64,000 nucleotides of DNA from Flagellatimonas centrodinii (GCF_016918765.2 NZ_CP092104.1:2108001-2172000); one strand, 5' to 3'; numbered from the stretch's first letter, positions 18,659 to 29,020 are shown. Notes: generated by a model not told the origin, from the sequence alone. Program-made: numbers and translations.

Positions 18659-19213
18659 ATGAATACCCCGACCCCGCGCTACACCATGATCGCGATAACC
18701 CTGCATTGGGGTATCGCCCTGTTGATCTTCGGTGGCTTCGGTCTCGGTCAATACATGACCGAGCTCGCATTTTCGCCGACCAAGCTGAAATTGTTCAGCT
18801 GGCACAAATGGGTGGGGGTCACGGTCTTTGCGCTGGTGATGTTGCGGGTGCTGTGGCGGCTGTCGCACGTACCACCCGCGCTGCCGCCGGAAACCCCGGT
18901 CTGGCAGCGTCGAGTGGCCGGGGCGACCCACGGATTGCTGTACGGGCTGATGGTGTTGATTCCGCTCAGCGGATGGTTGTACTCGTCGGCGTCCGGGTTT
19001 CAGACCGTGTACTTTGGGGTGTTGCCGCTGCCGGACCTGCTGGCCCGTGACGAGCACCTGGCAGGATGGCTGAAGTGGGCACATGTGTCGCTGAACAATC
19101 TGTTGGCCGGCTTGGTGATACTGCACGTGGGTGCAGCGCTGAAGCATCAGTTTGTTGATCGTGATGGCCTGCTGTGGCGCATGCTGCCGGGTCGTTCCAC
19201 TACCGGAGAATGA
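18659..19213 (+). CDS. Cytochrome b561
   Basis: 184 aa, inner-membrane di-heme cytochrome of the bacterial b561 family. Four hydrophobic segments carry the four expected heme-ligand histidines: AITLHWGIALLIF, FSWHKWVGVTVF, GATHGLLYGLMVLIPLSGW and GLVILHVGAALKHQF. Members pass electrons from quinol to periplasmic acceptors or superoxide. The next two genes encode YceI proteins, a common partnership. Confidence 0.93.
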   Translation: MNTPTPRYTMIAITLHWGIALLIFGGFGLGQYMTELAFSPTKLKLFSWHKWVGVTVFALVMLRVLWRLSHVPPALPPETPVWQRRVAGATHGLLYGLMVLIPLSGWLYSSASGFQTVYFGVLPLPDLLARDEHLAGWLKWAHVSLNNLLAGLVILHVGAALKHQFVDRDGLLWRMLPGRSTTGE

Positions 19214-19214
19214 G

Positions 19215-19784
19215 ATGGTTTCGCCTTTTTCCTTTCACCGCGCCCGCTGGGGCGCTGCGCTGGGTGTGCTGCTGACGGCGCTGTCGCTCCAGGCCAGCAC
19301 CACCGCGGTGGTGTCGGGTCGCAGTGAAGTGGTGGCGACCTTCAAGCAGATGGGGGTGTCGGTGGAAGGCCGCTTTCAGCGGTTCGAGGGCGACATCCGG
19401 TTCGACCCGGCCGCCCCCGAAGCGGCCTCGGCGATGCTGGTGATCGACACCGCCAGCTTCGATCTCGGCCTGCCCGACTACAACGCAGAAGTACGCAAGC
19501 CCGAATGGTTCGACAGTGCTGCGCATCCGCAGGCCCGTTTCAGCGCTGACGGACTGAAGCCGCTCGGCGATCAGCGCTTCCGTGCGGACGGGACGCTGAC
19601 GCTGAAGGGCAAAACGACCCCGCTCTCGGCCGACCTGACGGTGACCGAGGGCGACGGTTATCGACGGTTCGAGGGCGAAGTGACGATCGACCGCACCCAT
19701 TACGGGATTGGTGACGACGCCTGGGACGGCGTTGTCGATGACGCCGTCCGGGTGCATTTCCGGATCGCCCAAGCGTTTGACTGA
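19215..19784 (+). CDS. YceI family periplasmic protein (first copy)
   Basis: 189 aa from ATG 19215, directly after the cytochrome b561 stop. A signal peptide (ALGVLLTALSLQAST) is present. YceI proteins are lipocalin-like beta barrels that bind polyisoprenoid chains such as quinones or their precursors. The middle of the protein has the family pattern MLVIDTASFDLGLPDYNAEV, HPQARFSADGLKPLGDQRF and LKGKTTPLSADLTV. It is shorter at the conserved N-terminus than the copy that follows. Confidence 0.85.
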   Translation: MVSPFSFHRARWGAALGVLLTALSLQASTTAVVSGRSEVVATFKQMGVSVEGRFQRFEGDIRFDPAAPEAASAMLVIDTASFDLGLPDYNAEVRKPEWFDSAAHPQARFSADGLKPLGDQRFRADGTLTLKGKTTPLSADLTVTEGDGYRRFEGEVTIDRTHYGIGDDAWDGVVDDAVRVHFRIAQAFD

Positions 19785-19832
19785 GCCGGCACCCATCCTC
19801 AATTCCCCGCTTCCCCCCGATAACCGGAGTCC

Positions 19833-20411
19833 ATGATGAAAACCCTTTTCTCGATCGTGCCCGCTGCCGCCCTGCTGAGCCTCAGTGGTGTTGCCCTGGC
19901 CGCCCCCGTGAACTACACCATCGAGCCGTCGCACACCTATCCCAGCTTCGAAGCGCCGCACATGGGCATCTCGTGGTGGCGGGGCAAGTTCAACACCACC
20001 AGCGGCACCGTGGTGCTCGACCGGGAGGCCCGCACCGGCGAGGTGAACATCACGATTGATGCCGCCAGTGTGGATTTCGGTCACGACAAGATGAACGAGC
20101 ATGCGCGCGATGCCGACTTCTTCAATGTCGCCAAGTACCCCACCATCAGCTATCGCGGCACCATCGAGTTCGATGATGGTGAGCCGGACGAGGTCAAGGG
20201 CGAACTGACGCTGCTCGGCGAGACCCGGCCCGTGGTCCTGGAATTCGAAAGCTTCAAGTGCATCGAGCACCCGTTCTTCAAAAAGGAAGTCTGTGGGGCC
20301 GATCTCGAGGCCGAGTTCAATCGCGCCGATTTCGGCATGAGCAAGTACGCCGAGGGGGCCGCCGGTGAGGTGAAACTGGCGATCCAGGTCGAGGCCTTGC
20401 GCAACGATTGA
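19833..20411 (+). CDS. YceI family periplasmic protein (second copy)
   Basis: 192 aa; the start could be either of two adjacent ATG codons (19833 or 19836), the second better spaced from CGGAG. The signal peptide ends in GVALAAP. Family core: YTIEPSHTYPSFEAPHMG, VNITIDAASVDFGHDKMNEH and FFNVAKYPTISYRG. It probably binds an isoprenoid ligand in the periplasm. The two YceI genes 48 bases apart differ clearly in sequence, so they are old paralogues rather than a recent duplication. Confidence 0.93.
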   Translation: MMKTLFSIVPAAALLSLSGVALAAPVNYTIEPSHTYPSFEAPHMGISWWRGKFNTTSGTVVLDREARTGEVNITIDAASVDFGHDKMNEHARDADFFNVAKYPTISYRGTIEFDDGEPDEVKGELTLLGETRPVVLEFESFKCIEHPFFKKEVCGADLEAEFNRADFGMSKYAEGAAGEVKLAIQVEALRND

Positions 20412-20480
20412 GGTGAATTTACCCCGGCGGGTGCGCGCGTGGATTCGCCCGCGCGCGCACCGCTGTGCCACTATCGGGGG

Positions 20481-21701
20481 ATGACCGCTCCGGCCCTGCA
20501 TGCTCCCCGAGTGAACCGACGCTTCACCCGGCACATTGATGCGGGCGAGGTGCTCTTTGATGTCGGCGAGCGGGGCCACGAGGCATTCATCGTCGCTGCG
20601 GGCGCCGTGGAGATCGTCGGCACGGTCGGCGGCGAGCGGCGCCGGTTGGCGCGACTGGGTCCCAATGAGCTGTTCGGCGAAATGGCCCTGATGGGGGACC
20701 AGACACGAACTGCGCAGGCCATCGCCTGCGAGCCAACAACCGTCTACGTCATCCCCCATGACACCTTCTCGGGCTGTCTCCACCGCGCCGATCCCCTGCT
20801 GCGTCACCTGCTGCGGCTGACCATTCTCCGCGCCCGTGCGGCCCTGCGCGACGATCTTGCGTCCCAGTTGACCCCGCCCGATTACGAGACCCTGCAGGAC
20901 GATCACCTCGATGCCGAGCGCGAGGTGGTGCTGCAGCGTCTGTTGATCGAGCAGGATCTGGCGGAAGCGCTTGATCGCGACGAATTCTCCCTGCATTACC
21001 AGCCGATCCTGCGCTTGGCCGATGGCGACGTCACGGGTTTCGAGGCGCTGCTGCGTTGGCGGCATCCCGCCCATGGCGCCGTGTCGCCCGCGGTATTCGT
21101 GCCGGTGGCCGAGGCCAGTGGTCAGATCGTGCCGATGGGGCACTGGATTATTGACACCGCCGTGGCTGCCGCCGCCCGGATTGCGGCGCGGCCGGGGCCA
21201 ACGCTGACGGTGGCGCTCAACCTGTCGATCCGGCAGTTCGATGACCCGCAGCTGTTTCCCACGATCGAGGCTGCCCTGGCCCGGCACCAGCTGGCGCCGG
21301 ACCGCCTGAAGCTGGAGATCACCGAATCGTTGGTGATGAGCAACTTCGATGCCAGCCGTGACCTTCTGCGGCGCTGCAAGGATCGCGGGATCGGCTTGTC
21401 GGTTGATGATTTCGGGACCGGGTATTCGTCCCTTTCCTACCTTCACCAGCTTCCGGTCGACACGCTCAAGCTCGACCGCTCGTTCCTCAGTGACGTGCTG
21501 ACCAACCCGGCGTCGCTGAAGATCGTCCGGGCAGTGGCGCGGCTGGCCGCAGATCTCGGGATGCAGACCGTGGCGGAGGGGGTGGAGACCACCGAGCAGG
21601 CGGAAGCCTTGAAGGCCATCGGTATCGACTGCGCCCAGGGTTTTCTCTACTCCCGGCCGGCGCCCCTTGATCAGGTGCTTGAAAGTCTGCAAAGCGCTTG
21701 A
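20481..21701 (+). CDS. Cyclic-nucleotide-binding domain fused to EAL phosphodiesterase
   Basis: 406 aa from ATG 20481. Residues about 20-125 form a CRP-like cyclic nucleotide-binding barrel; the phosphate-binding cassette reads FGEMALMGDQTRTAQA, with the Glu and Arg that contact cAMP or cGMP in the family. Residues about 160-400 form an EAL domain with all catalytic signatures: GFEALLRWR, NLSIRQF, LKLEITES, DDFGTGYSSLSYL and AEGVETTEQ. Hydrolysis of c-di-GMP to pGpG is therefore predicted, possibly gated by a cyclic mononucleotide. No membrane segment is seen. The infC promoter overlaps its stop. Confidence 0.9.
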   Translation: MTAPALHAPRVNRRFTRHIDAGEVLFDVGERGHEAFIVAAGAVEIVGTVGGERRRLARLGPNELFGEMALMGDQTRTAQAIACEPTTVYVIPHDTFSGCLHRADPLLRHLLRLTILRARAALRDDLASQLTPPDYETLQDDHLDAEREVVLQRLLIEQDLAEALDRDEFSLHYQPILRLADGDVTGFEALLRWRHPAHGAVSPAVFVPVAEASGQIVPMGHWIIDTAVAAAARIAARPGPTLTVALNLSIRQFDDPQLFPTIEAALARHQLAPDRLKLEITESLVMSNFDASRDLLRRCKDRGIGLSVDDFGTGYSSLSYLHQLPVDTLKLDRSFLSDVLTNPASLKIVRAVARLAADLGMQTVAEGVETTEQAEALKAIGIDCAQGFLYSRPAPLDQVLESLQSA

Positions 21702-21726
21702 GTGTCGGCCGTGCCACGGGTATCAT
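21698..21726 (+). promoter_or_regulatory. Sigma-70 promoter of the infC operon
   Basis: TTGAGT (21698-21703) and TATCAT (21721-21726) with a 17-base spacer, about 97 bases before the infC start and overlapping the EAL gene stop. In many relatives thrS precedes infC; here it does not, so a dedicated promoter is expected. Confidence 0.6.
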
Positions 21727-21822
21727 CCGCGGTCTTGTGCGCCCAGGGGGCGTGCGAGTGCCCCTTCGGTGTCGCGCCACAGCCGCCATCCAAGGGCCTG
21801 ATTTGACTCGGAGGAACTGAAT

Positions 21823-22341
21823 ATCGCTCAAGAACGTGATGACCGGCGCAACGGAGAAATCACCGCGCCGCGTGTACGGGTAATCGCAGACGATGGAGAA
21901 CAGGTGGGCATCATGCTCACCCGGGATGCCATCGCCAAGGCAGAAGCGGATGGTCTCGACCTGGTCGAAGTCTCCCCCAATGCCGAGCCGCCCGTCTGCA
22001 AGATCATGGATTACGGCAAGTACCTTTATCAGAAGGACAAGGCCGCGCATGCTGCGAAGAAAAAGCAGAAGATCATCCAGATCAAGGAAATCAAGTTCCG
22101 TCCCACCACCGACATCGGCGACTATCAGAACAAGATGCGCCAGATGCGCGGTTTTCTGGAAGAGGGCGACAAGGTCAAGGTCACCATCCGCTTCCGCGGC
22201 CGCGAAATGGCGCATCAGGAGCTGGGTCTGCAGTTGATGGAGCGCGTTCGAAACGAGCTGGAGGAACTGGCTGCGGTTGAGCAGTTTCCGAAGATGGAAG
22301 GTCGTCAGGCGGTCATGATGATCGCGCCGCGCAAGCGCTGA
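21823..22341 (+). CDS. infC: Translation initiation factor IF-3 with AUC start
   Basis: 172 aa if started at ATC 21823. IF-3 splits ribosomes and checks the start codon. The conserved [21 protein letters not shown]-terminus lies upstream of every ATG or GTG in frame after 21800, so those would remove the N-domain. GGAGG at 21810-21814 is eight bases from ATC 21823; a CTG at 21817 is only two bases from it. IF-3 genes classically use AUU, AUC or AUA so that IF-3 represses its own initiation. Core matches: [20 protein letters not shown] and [13 protein letters not shown]. Confidence 0.93.
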   Translation: MAQERDDRRNGEITAPRVRVIADDGEQVGIMLTRDAIAKAEADGLDLVEVSPNAEPPVCKIMDYGKYLYQKDKAAHAAKKKQKIIQIKEIKFRPTTDIGDYQNKMRQMRGFLEEGDKVKVTIRFRGREMAHQELGLQLMERVRNELEELAAVEQFPKMEGRQAVMMIAPRKR

Positions 22342-22393
22342 GCGGCACAACGGATTTTTGCGGTAGCCGCCCAACAGGGCGGGACAAGGAAGC

Positions 22394-22414
22394 CCTTCCG
22401 AACGTTTCGGAAGG
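22394..22414 (+). promoter_or_regulatory. Hairpin in the infC-rpmI spacer, possible L20 control site
   Basis: Perfect 9-bp stem CCTTCCGAA (22394-22402) / TTCGGAAGG (22406-22414) with a 3-nt loop, in the 134-base gap before rpmI. There is no T run. In E. coli L20 binds structured RNA in this region to repress rpmI-rplT; that this hairpin does so is inference. Confidence 0.4.
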
Positions 22415-22475
22415 CCCGGTCAGCTCCCACCAGGGCGGGATGTGAAGCCGGTCACATGCGGTCAAGGAGTCCAAG

Positions 22476-22673
22476 ATGCCCAAGATCAAAACGATCAAGA
22501 GTGCTGCGAAGCGCTTTGCCAAGACCGGCAAAGGCGGCTTCAAGCGCGGTCATTCCCACAAGCGCCACATCCTGACGAAGAAGTCTGCCAAGCGCATCCG
22601 CCAGCTGCGGGGGCCGACCCAGGTCGCCGCGGTGGATGTTCGGGAAGTCCGTCAGATGTTGCCGTACGCATAA
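22476..22673 (+). CDS. rpmI: 50S ribosomal protein L35
   Basis: 65 aa, exact family length, starting [21 protein letters not shown] small very basic protein of the large subunit. The second gene of infC-rpmI-rplT; the ATG is preceded by AAGGAG. Confidence 0.99.
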   Translation: MPKIKTIKSAAKRFAKTGKGGFKRGHSHKRHILTKKSAKRIRQLRGPTQVAAVDVREVRQMLPYA

Positions 22674-22688
22674 GGGGAGGATCGACAC

Positions 22689-23045
22689 ATGGCACGAGTC
22701 AAACGTGGTGTAACGGCGCGCGCGCGTCACAAGAAGGTCCTCAACAAGGCGAAGGGCTACTATGGCGCCCGCTCACGCGTGTTCCGGGTTGCCAAGCAGG
22801 CGGTCATCAAGGCCGGGCAGTACGCTTATCGTGACCGGCGCGTCAAGAAGCGCGAATTCCGGGCGCTGTGGATCGTTCGCATCGGCGCGGCCAGCGTCGA
22901 GAACGGCCTGTCCTACAGCCGATTTATCAACGGGCTGTCGAAGGCCGGGATCGGCCTGGACCGCAAGGTGCTGGCTGACCTCGCCATCCATGACAAGCCC
23001 GCGTTCGCACAGCTGGTCGAGAAGGCCAAGGTGGCGCTCGCCTGA
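22689..23045 (+). CDS. rplT: 50S ribosomal protein L20
   Basis: 118 aa, exact family length, starting [21 protein letters not shown]20 is needed early in 50S assembly and represses its own operon in E. coli. The C-terminal half has [20 protein letters not shown], typical of the family. A strong terminator follows before pheS. Confidence 0.99.
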   Translation: MARVKRGVTARARHKKVLNKAKGYYGARSRVFRVAKQAVIKAGQYAYRDRRVKKREFRALWIVRIGAASVENGLSYSRFINGLSKAGIGLDRKVLADLAIHDKPAFAQLVEKAKVALA

Positions 23046-24137
<1,092 letters not shown>

Positions 24138-24161
24138 GTCGAAACCGGGCGAATCCAGAAC

Positions 24162-26531
24162 ATGAAACTGAGTTACAACTGGCTGCGTGAGTGGGTCCCT
24201 GTCGGCGATAGTGCCGATGCCTTGGCGACCCGCCTGACCCTCTCCGGGCTTGAAGCAGAGGCGGTGCCGTTGACCGGCGCCCTGCCAGAGGGCGTCGTTG
24301 TCGGCCACATCGTCGCGGTGGCGCCACATCCCCAGGCAGACCGTCTGCAGGTCTGTTCGGTGGACGTCGGCGCAGCGGCACCACTGAGCATTGTTTGCGG
24401 TGCTGCCAATGCCCGTGAGGGGCTCCATGTGCCTTGCGCCACCGTCGGCGCGCGCCTGCCGGGCGGTCAGACGATAACGCAGGCCAAGCTCCGTGGTGTC
24501 GACAGCTTCGGCATGCTCTGCTCAGCGCAGGAGCTGGGGCTTGCAGAGAAGGCGGACGGTCTGCTGGAACTTGATGGCGACAGCCGACCCGGCACGCCGA
24601 TCGAGCAATACTTGTCATTCGATGATCAGATTCTCAATCTGGAACTGACACCGAATCGCGGCGACTGCCTGTCGATCATGGGGCTGGCGCGCGAGGTGGC
24701 CGCCATCCAGGGGGTGCAGATGCGCCGTCCGAATCTGCCGGCCGCAGTGGTGGTCGGCGACCGGCAGGCGCGCATCGATATCGCCCAGCCCGAAGGCTGC
24801 CCGCACTATGCAGGCCGGCTGATCACCCGCCTGCGGCCCGGCGTACGAACCCCGGACTGGATGCGGGAGCGGCTTCGCCGCAGTGGTATTCGCACCATCC
24901 ATCCTGTGGTCGATGTCACCAATTACGTCATGATCGAGCTGGGCCAGCCGATGCATGCATTCGACCTTGCCAAGCTTGAAGGCGGCATTCAGGTGCGGGC
25001 AGCGCGGCAAGGGGAATCGCTGACCCTGCTGAACGAGCAGGTCGTCACGCTGGACCATGGCGAGTTGGTGATTGCCGATGAGCGCCGGGCGCTGGCCCTG
25101 GCTGGTGTCATGGGCGGCGTCGATTCCGCGGTGGGTGAGGACACCACCGCCGTCTTTCTGGAGTCGGCCTGTTTCGCGCCGGCTGCGGTCGCCGGCACCG
25201 GGCGGCGCCACAAGTTGCACTCGGATTCGCTTTACCGCTTCGAGCGGGGGGTGGACCCGGGCCTGCAGCGGGCCGCGCTCGACCGGGCGAGCCAGCTGAT
25301 CGTGCAGCTGTGCGGTGGCGACGTGCATCCAGTCACCCAGAGCGGACGGCTGCAGCCGGAAACGGTCACCGTGCGGTTGCGCGCGGCGCGGGTCGAGCGG
25401 CTGCTGGGCGTTGCCATTGCGTCCAAGGACATCGAAGCCTTGCTCGGTCGGCTGGGGATGACCCTGCGTCACGACGTTGGCGGCACTTGGCAGGTGCGTG
25501 TCCCGAGTTACCGCACCGATGTCCGCGAGGAAGTGGATCTCATCGAGGAAGTCGCACGACTGCATGGCTACCAGGCGATTCCGGCGCGGCCCTATGCCGC
25601 GGCGTTGGCGGTCGGCGCTGCGCCCGAGCGACGGCAGCCGCTCGCGAGCCTGCGTGACCGTATGGTGGGGCGCGGCTGGCAAGAGGCGGTGACCCTCGCC
25701 TTTGTCGACCCGGCGGTGCAGGACGTCCTGCTGCCGGAAGGCGAGGCCGTGCGTCTCGACAATCCCCTCGCCGAGACCCTGGGTGCGCTGCGGCGGACGC
25801 TGTGGGCTGGCCTGCTGCCGGCCTGGCTGCACAACGAACAGCGTCAGCAGCGACGGGTTCGCCTGTTCGAAATGGCGGTCTGTTTCGAGCGGGTCGACGG
25901 CGTGATCGCCGAGCAGACGCGGATCGGCGGGCTGGCCACCGGGCCGGTGGTGCCGGAGCACTGGGATGGCGCGGCACGGCCCACCGACTTCTATGATCTT
26001 CGCGCCGATGTCGAGATGCTGCTGGGCGCCAATCTGACGCGCTGCCGTTTCGAAGCGGCCGCGCATCCGGCGTTGCACCCGGGCCAGAGCGCACGGATTG
26101 TGCTGGACGGGGTCGAGATCGGCTGGCTGGGGCGCCTTCACCCGCGGGTCGTGCAGGCACTGGACCTGCCGGAGGCCCCGCTCCTGTTCGAACTGGTGCT
26201 GGCGGCAGTCCGCGACATCCCGGTACCGCGTGCCGCCCCCTTGTCGGAGTTTCCCTCCAGCCGTCGCGACCTCGCGGTCGAAGTGCCCGAGGCCCTGCCC
26301 GCGGACGCCCTGCTGGCGCGTGCACGGGCGGTCGGTGGTGCGCACCTGGTGCAGGCCCGTGTCTTCGACGTCTACCGCGGCAAAGGCTTGAGCGATGGAT
26401 GCAAAAGCGTCGCGATTGGCTTGATTTTCAACGATAATTCGCGCACGCTACAGGCAGAAGACATCGACCGCGCCGCGCACGCCATCCTGGAGGATTGGCG
26501 CCAGCGGTTTGGTGCGGTGGTTCGGGGGTAG
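24162..26531 (+). CDS. pheT: Phenylalanine-tRNA ligase beta subunit
   Basis: 789 aa, full length. Domains in order: N-terminal tRNA-binding (EMAP-like) domain with [15 protein letters not shown], the B3/B4 editing domain with [20 protein letters not shown], the B5 domain, a catalytically inactive class II-like core with [16 protein letters not shown] and the C-terminal FDX-ACB anticodon domain ([16 protein letters not shown]). The editing domain hydrolyses Tyr-tRNA-Phe. ihfA follows in the usual gammaproteobacterial order. Confidence 0.99.
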   Translation: MKLSYNWLREWVPVGDSADALATRLTLSGLEAEAVPLTGALPEGVVVGHIVAVAPHPQADRLQVCSVDVGAAAPLSIVCGAANAREGLHVPCATVGARLPGGQTITQAKLRGVDSFGMLCSAQELGLAEKADGLLELDGDSRPGTPIEQYLSFDDQILNLELTPNRGDCLSIMGLAREVAAIQGVQMRRPNLPAAVVVGDRQARIDIAQPEGCPHYAGRLITRLRPGVRTPDWMRERLRRSGIRTIHPVVDVTNYVMIELGQPMHAFDLAKLEGGIQVRAARQGESLTLLNEQVVTLDHGELVIADERRALALAGVMGGVDSAVGEDTTAVFLESACFAPAAVAGTGRRHKLHSDSLYRFERGVDPGLQRAALDRASQLIVQLCGGDVHPVTQSGRLQPETVTVRLRAARVERLLGVAIASKDIEALLGRLGMTLRHDVGGTWQVRVPSYRTDVREEVDLIEEVARLHGYQAIPARPYAAALAVGAAPERRQPLASLRDRMVGRGWQEAVTLAFVDPAVQDVLLPEGEAVRLDNPLAETLGALRRTLWAGLLPAWLHNEQRQQRRVRLFEMAVCFERVDGVIAEQTRIGGLATGPVVPEHWDGAARPTDFYDLRADVEMLLGANLTRCRFEAAAHPALHPGQSARIVLDGVEIGWLGRLHPRVVQALDLPEAPLLFELVLAAVRDIPVPRAAPLSEFPSSRRDLAVEVPEALPADALLARARAVGGAHLVQARVFDVYRGKGLSDGCKSVAIGLIFNDNSRTLQAEDIDRAAHAILEDWRQRFGAVVRG

Positions 26532-26548
26532 TCAGCCGAGGGGATACG

Positions 26549-26842
26549 GTGGCGTTGACAAAGGCGGAGCTCGCAGACGCGCTGTTCGACGATCTGGGCC
26601 TCAACAAGCGCGAGGCCAAGGAGTTCGTCGATCTCTTTTTCGAGGAGATCCGGACGCGGCTGGAGGAAGGCGAAGAGGTCAAGCTGTCTGGCTTCGGCAA
26701 TTTCGAGCTGCGCGAGAAAAACCGCCGCCCCGGCCGCAATCCGAAAACCGGGGAGGAAATCCCCATTTCAGCTCGTCGGGTGGTGACGTTCCGCCCCGGA
26801 CAGAAGCTGCGCCTGCGAGTGGAAGCTGATGCGCGCGGTTGA
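26549..26842 (+). CDS. ihfA: Integration host factor alpha subunit
   Basis: 97 aa from GTG 26549, giving the family N-terminus [16 protein letters not shown] lies just upstream. IHF bends DNA by about 160 degrees as a heterodimer with IhfB. Signature [20 protein letters not shown] with the intercalating-proline arm is complete. The pheT-ihfA-merR order is the standard one. Its last 14 bases overlap the merR-like gene. Confidence 0.97.
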   Translation: MALTKAELADALFDDLGLNKREAKEFVDLFFEEIRTRLEEGEEVKLSGFGNFELREKNRRPGRNPKTGEEIPISARRVVTFRPGQKLRLRVEADARG

Positions 26843-27221
26843 CCTCAAGACCGAGGAACTGCCGGAGATTCCGGCCAAACGCTACTTTGCCATTGGCGAA
26901 GTGGCCGAGCTCTGCGAGGTCAAACCGCATGTGCTGCGCTATTGGGAGCAGGAATTCCCGCAGCTGAAGCCGATCAAACGACGGGGCAACCGGCGCTACT
27001 ATCAGCAGGAGGACGTGCTGATGGTGCGCAAGATCCGCAGCCTGTTGTACGAGCAGGGCTTCACCATTACCGGTGCGCGGCAACAGCTGCGCGATGCGCA
27101 GCGAGCCGATGACACGGGTGGGGTCTCGCCGGCCGTGCAGGGCACCCATCAGCGCGCCAGCGAGATCCAGCATCTTCGCGATGAGCTTGAGTCCTTGCTC
27201 AAGCTGCTTCCGGGCGACTGA
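26829..27221 (+). CDS. MerR family transcriptional regulator
   Basis: 130 aa. The N-terminal winged helix-turn-helix reads [28 protein letters not shown] followed by the wing [16 protein letters not shown], diagnostic of the MerR superfamily. The short C-terminal helix lacks metal-binding cysteines. This gene regularly follows ihfA in gammaproteobacteria; its targets are not established. It overlaps ihfA by 14 bases. Confidence 0.93.
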   Translation: MRAVDLKTEELPEIPAKRYFAIGEVAELCEVKPHVLRYWEQEFPQLKPIKRRGNRRYYQQEDVLMVRKIRSLLYEQGFTITGARQQLRDAQRADDTGGVSPAVQGTHQRASEIQHLRDELESLLKLLPGD

Positions 27222-27304
27222 GCGCCGGCGGAATCGCTTTTCATCAGGAGGCGCATTGGATACACTGCGCGCCCCTCGCATCCACGGATGCAGCGGTTGT
27301 CGGT

Positions 27305-27381
27305 CGGGGCGTAGCGCAGCTTGGTAGCGCACCTGCCTGGGGGGCAGGGGGTCGTAGGTTCGAATCCTATCGCCCCGACCA
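27305..27381 (+). tRNA. tRNA-Pro (anticodon GGG)
   Basis: 77 nt with encoded CCA (27379-27381). Acceptor CGGGGCG pairs CGCCCCG; anticodon stem CCTGC/GCAGG encloses CTGGGGG, anticodon GGG. The T arm has GTTCGAATC. Its 3' 45 bases plus nine following bases form the left attachment repeat of the integrated element. Confidence 0.97.
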
Positions 27382-27390
27382 TTTTCAACC
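27337..27390 (+). repeat. Left attachment site (attL), 54-bp direct repeat
   Basis: These 54 bases, from the anticodon loop of tRNA-Pro through nine bases past CCA, recur without mismatch at 32270-32323. The base on each side differs between copies. The integrase gene ends 29 bases away. Confidence 0.95.
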
Positions 27391-27419
27391 ACTTAGCAGC
27401 GCCATTTCTCCAGGTAACG

Positions 27420-28547
27420 CTAAGGTAACGCTTCAGTAACGCATGGCAGGGGCGGCAAGCCCCCGGTGGATACACGCTCCCACGGCACTTCATGGCCGCT
27501 GAGGTAGTGTTCGGTCATCTCCACGTGCTCATGTCCCGCAAGGCGCTGAACCTGCTCTTTGGTCCATCCCGCGTCGCGGTAGAGTGCAATCCCCAGGGAT
27601 CGAATCTCGTGGAAGCTCGGTGGGTGATCTATTCCCGAAAATCGGCCGCTGGCCTCGCGTGCGCGCTCGAATGCGCGTGTGAGCTGCTCGGGGAGCACTT
27701 GGGTGTGATGAGATCGATGCTTGGCCCGTAAGGAACGCGGGCGCGCCTTTTCCGGCAGCCGGTGAATGATGAACGGCGAGGCGATGTTGTCACGGCAGCG
27801 ACCGAGGACTACGCGCAGATCCGAGCTCACCTCGATCTCAAGCCGTTTACCGGTTTTCCGCTGCTCGATCCGTAACGTGGTGCCCAGGTCGGCGTCCCAC
27901 GTCAGAGCGCAAATATCCTCGCGCCGCTGCAGTGTGACCAGAGCCAGGTCAATGGCGTTCTGAAGCCAAGACGGAGCCGCTGCGCGGATCAACATCAGAT
28001 CCGGCCGAGTCAGCCGGGCGCGCTTCCGCTTGGCAACGGGCCGTCGTGTCGCAGCTGCGGGGTTATCGGCCCTCAACCCCTCTTCAATGGCGGTAGCGAA
28101 TAGCTCGACCAGCTGCTGGCGATACATCTGCCTGGCGCGGTCACCGTCTGATGCGACCTTAAGGAACTGAGCAACGTCAAACGGTGTGACGGCGGAGACG
28201 TCCCAATCACCAATCTTTCGCTCGATGGCGGTGAGATAGTCGGAATACGTCGCCCGAGTCTTGTCAGCCAATTTCCGACTGGAAAGCACTTCACGGCGGT
28301 GGATCTCGATCAGTGACCGCATCGAGCTTGTTTCGCCCTGGGCGATCTTGTCGAAAATGCTTGACTTAGCTGAAAACTTCAGATTCAACGCGCGGGCAGT
28401 GCTATTTGCCTCCTCGCGGCCGCAAGCCTTGCCGAAGTAGTAGTACTTCCCCGTGATCGGATGACGCCAGCGATAGCCCTTCGTCGGGTGCGTATGAAGA
28501 CCCCGTTCAAGACCGCGATTTGAAGGTCTACGAGGTGCGGGCGACAT
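27420..28547 (-). CDS. int: Tyrosine-family integrase
   Basis: 375 aa. Site-specific recombinase expected to act on the tRNA-Pro attachment site. The N-terminus has a small lambda-Int-like arm-binding domain (RGLHTHPTKGYRWRHPITGKYYYFG), then a SAM-like core-binding domain (about 95-175). Catalytic residues: Arg in LVTLQRREDICALTW, His and Arg in FHEIRSLGIAL, His in LAGHEHVEMTEHY and the nucleophilic Tyr in the same block. The set is complete, so the enzyme may be active. It overlaps the excisionase-like gene by 20 bases and lies next to attL, as in most tRNA-targeting prophages. Confidence 0.95.
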   Translation of the reverse strand: MSPAPRRPSNRGLERGLHTHPTKGYRWRHPITGKYYYFGKACGREEANSTARALNLKFSAKSSIFDKIAQGETSSMRSLIEIHRREVLSSRKLADKTRATYSDYLTAIERKIGDWDVSAVTPFDVAQFLKVASDGDRARQMYRQQLVELFATAIEEGLRADNPAAATRRPVAKRKRARLTRPDLMLIRAAAPSWLQNAIDLALVTLQRREDICALTWDADLGTTLRIEQRKTGKRLEIEVSSDLRVVLGRCRDNIASPFIIHRLPEKARPRSLRAKHRSHHTQVLPEQLTRAFERAREASGRFSGIDHPPSFHEIRSLGIALYRDAGWTKEQVQRLAGHEHVEMTEHYLSGHEVPWERVSTGGLPPLPCVTEALP

Positions 28548-28734
28548 CTCGCATCACCTTTTCCAGGATGGGGTCACCGTCCGCCTCGAAAGCGACCACG
28601 TCGACGTAGTAACGCTTACCCAAGCGGCGGTTCGGGATCTCCCCTTTGTCGGCAAGCCTACGAAGCGTCGATAGAGACGGATGTTTCCCGTCACCAAAGA
28701 AGCGCCGTTTGAAGTCTTCAAGGGTGAGGTACAT
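28528..28734 (-). CDS. Excisionase-like winged HTH protein
   Basis: 68 aa. Helix-turn-helix with PSLSTLRRLADKGEIPNRRLGKRYYVDVVAFE, the pattern of small AlpA/Xis-type DNA-binding proteins. Its position directly upstream of, and overlapping, the integrase gene fits a recombination directionality factor. The family is diverse and the assignment rests on pattern and context. Confidence 0.7.
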   Translation of the reverse strand: MYLTLEDFKRRFFGDGKHPSLSTLRRLADKGEIPNRRLGKRYYVDVVAFEADGDPILEKVMRDVARTS

Positions 28735-28740
28735 GGCTAC

Positions 28741-29019
28741 CTAGACCACAGCCTTTGCAGGTGTGTCTGTCGAACGCGGGTCATCGGCCTTCGGCTTTTC
28801 CATCACAAGAGGAGTGTGCCTGCCAGCCTCGAAAGCCATGTAGAACAGCTTAACTATGCGAATAGGGATTTCGGACTCTTCGAACGGATACTGACGACGA
28901 CAGAGCTCCATAAGGTCAGAAAGATCAGACATCGCTTGGCTTGTGAGGGCAAGACCCTCATCAAGCATGGCGTCTTCGTCGCTGAAACGCGGAATTGCGG
29001 TTACCTCGTACTGGAACAT
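28741..29019 (-). CDS. Hypothetical protein of the tRNA-Pro element
   Basis: 92 aa from ATG 29019, preceded by AAAGGAG at good distance; a longer frame to 29178 would run through the upstream HTH gene. The N-terminal half is acidic and helical (SDEDAMLDEGLALTSQAMSD), with a second helix around RIVKLFYMAFEAG and a charged Pro-rich tail. No signal peptide, membrane helix or known motif is recognised. It sits one base after the HTH gene stop and seven bases before the excisionase-like gene, so all are in one operon. Confidence 0.7.
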   Translation of the reverse strand: MFQYEVTAIPRFSDEDAMLDEGLALTSQAMSDLSDLMELCRRQYPFEESEIPIRIVKLFYMAFEAGRHTPLVMEKPKADDPRSTDTPAKAVV

Positions 29020-29020
29020 T

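Noticed and set aside
19200-21692. 830-codon open frame opposite the YceI and EAL genes
   Set aside because: Antisense to recognised genes with family motifs; no motif of its own.
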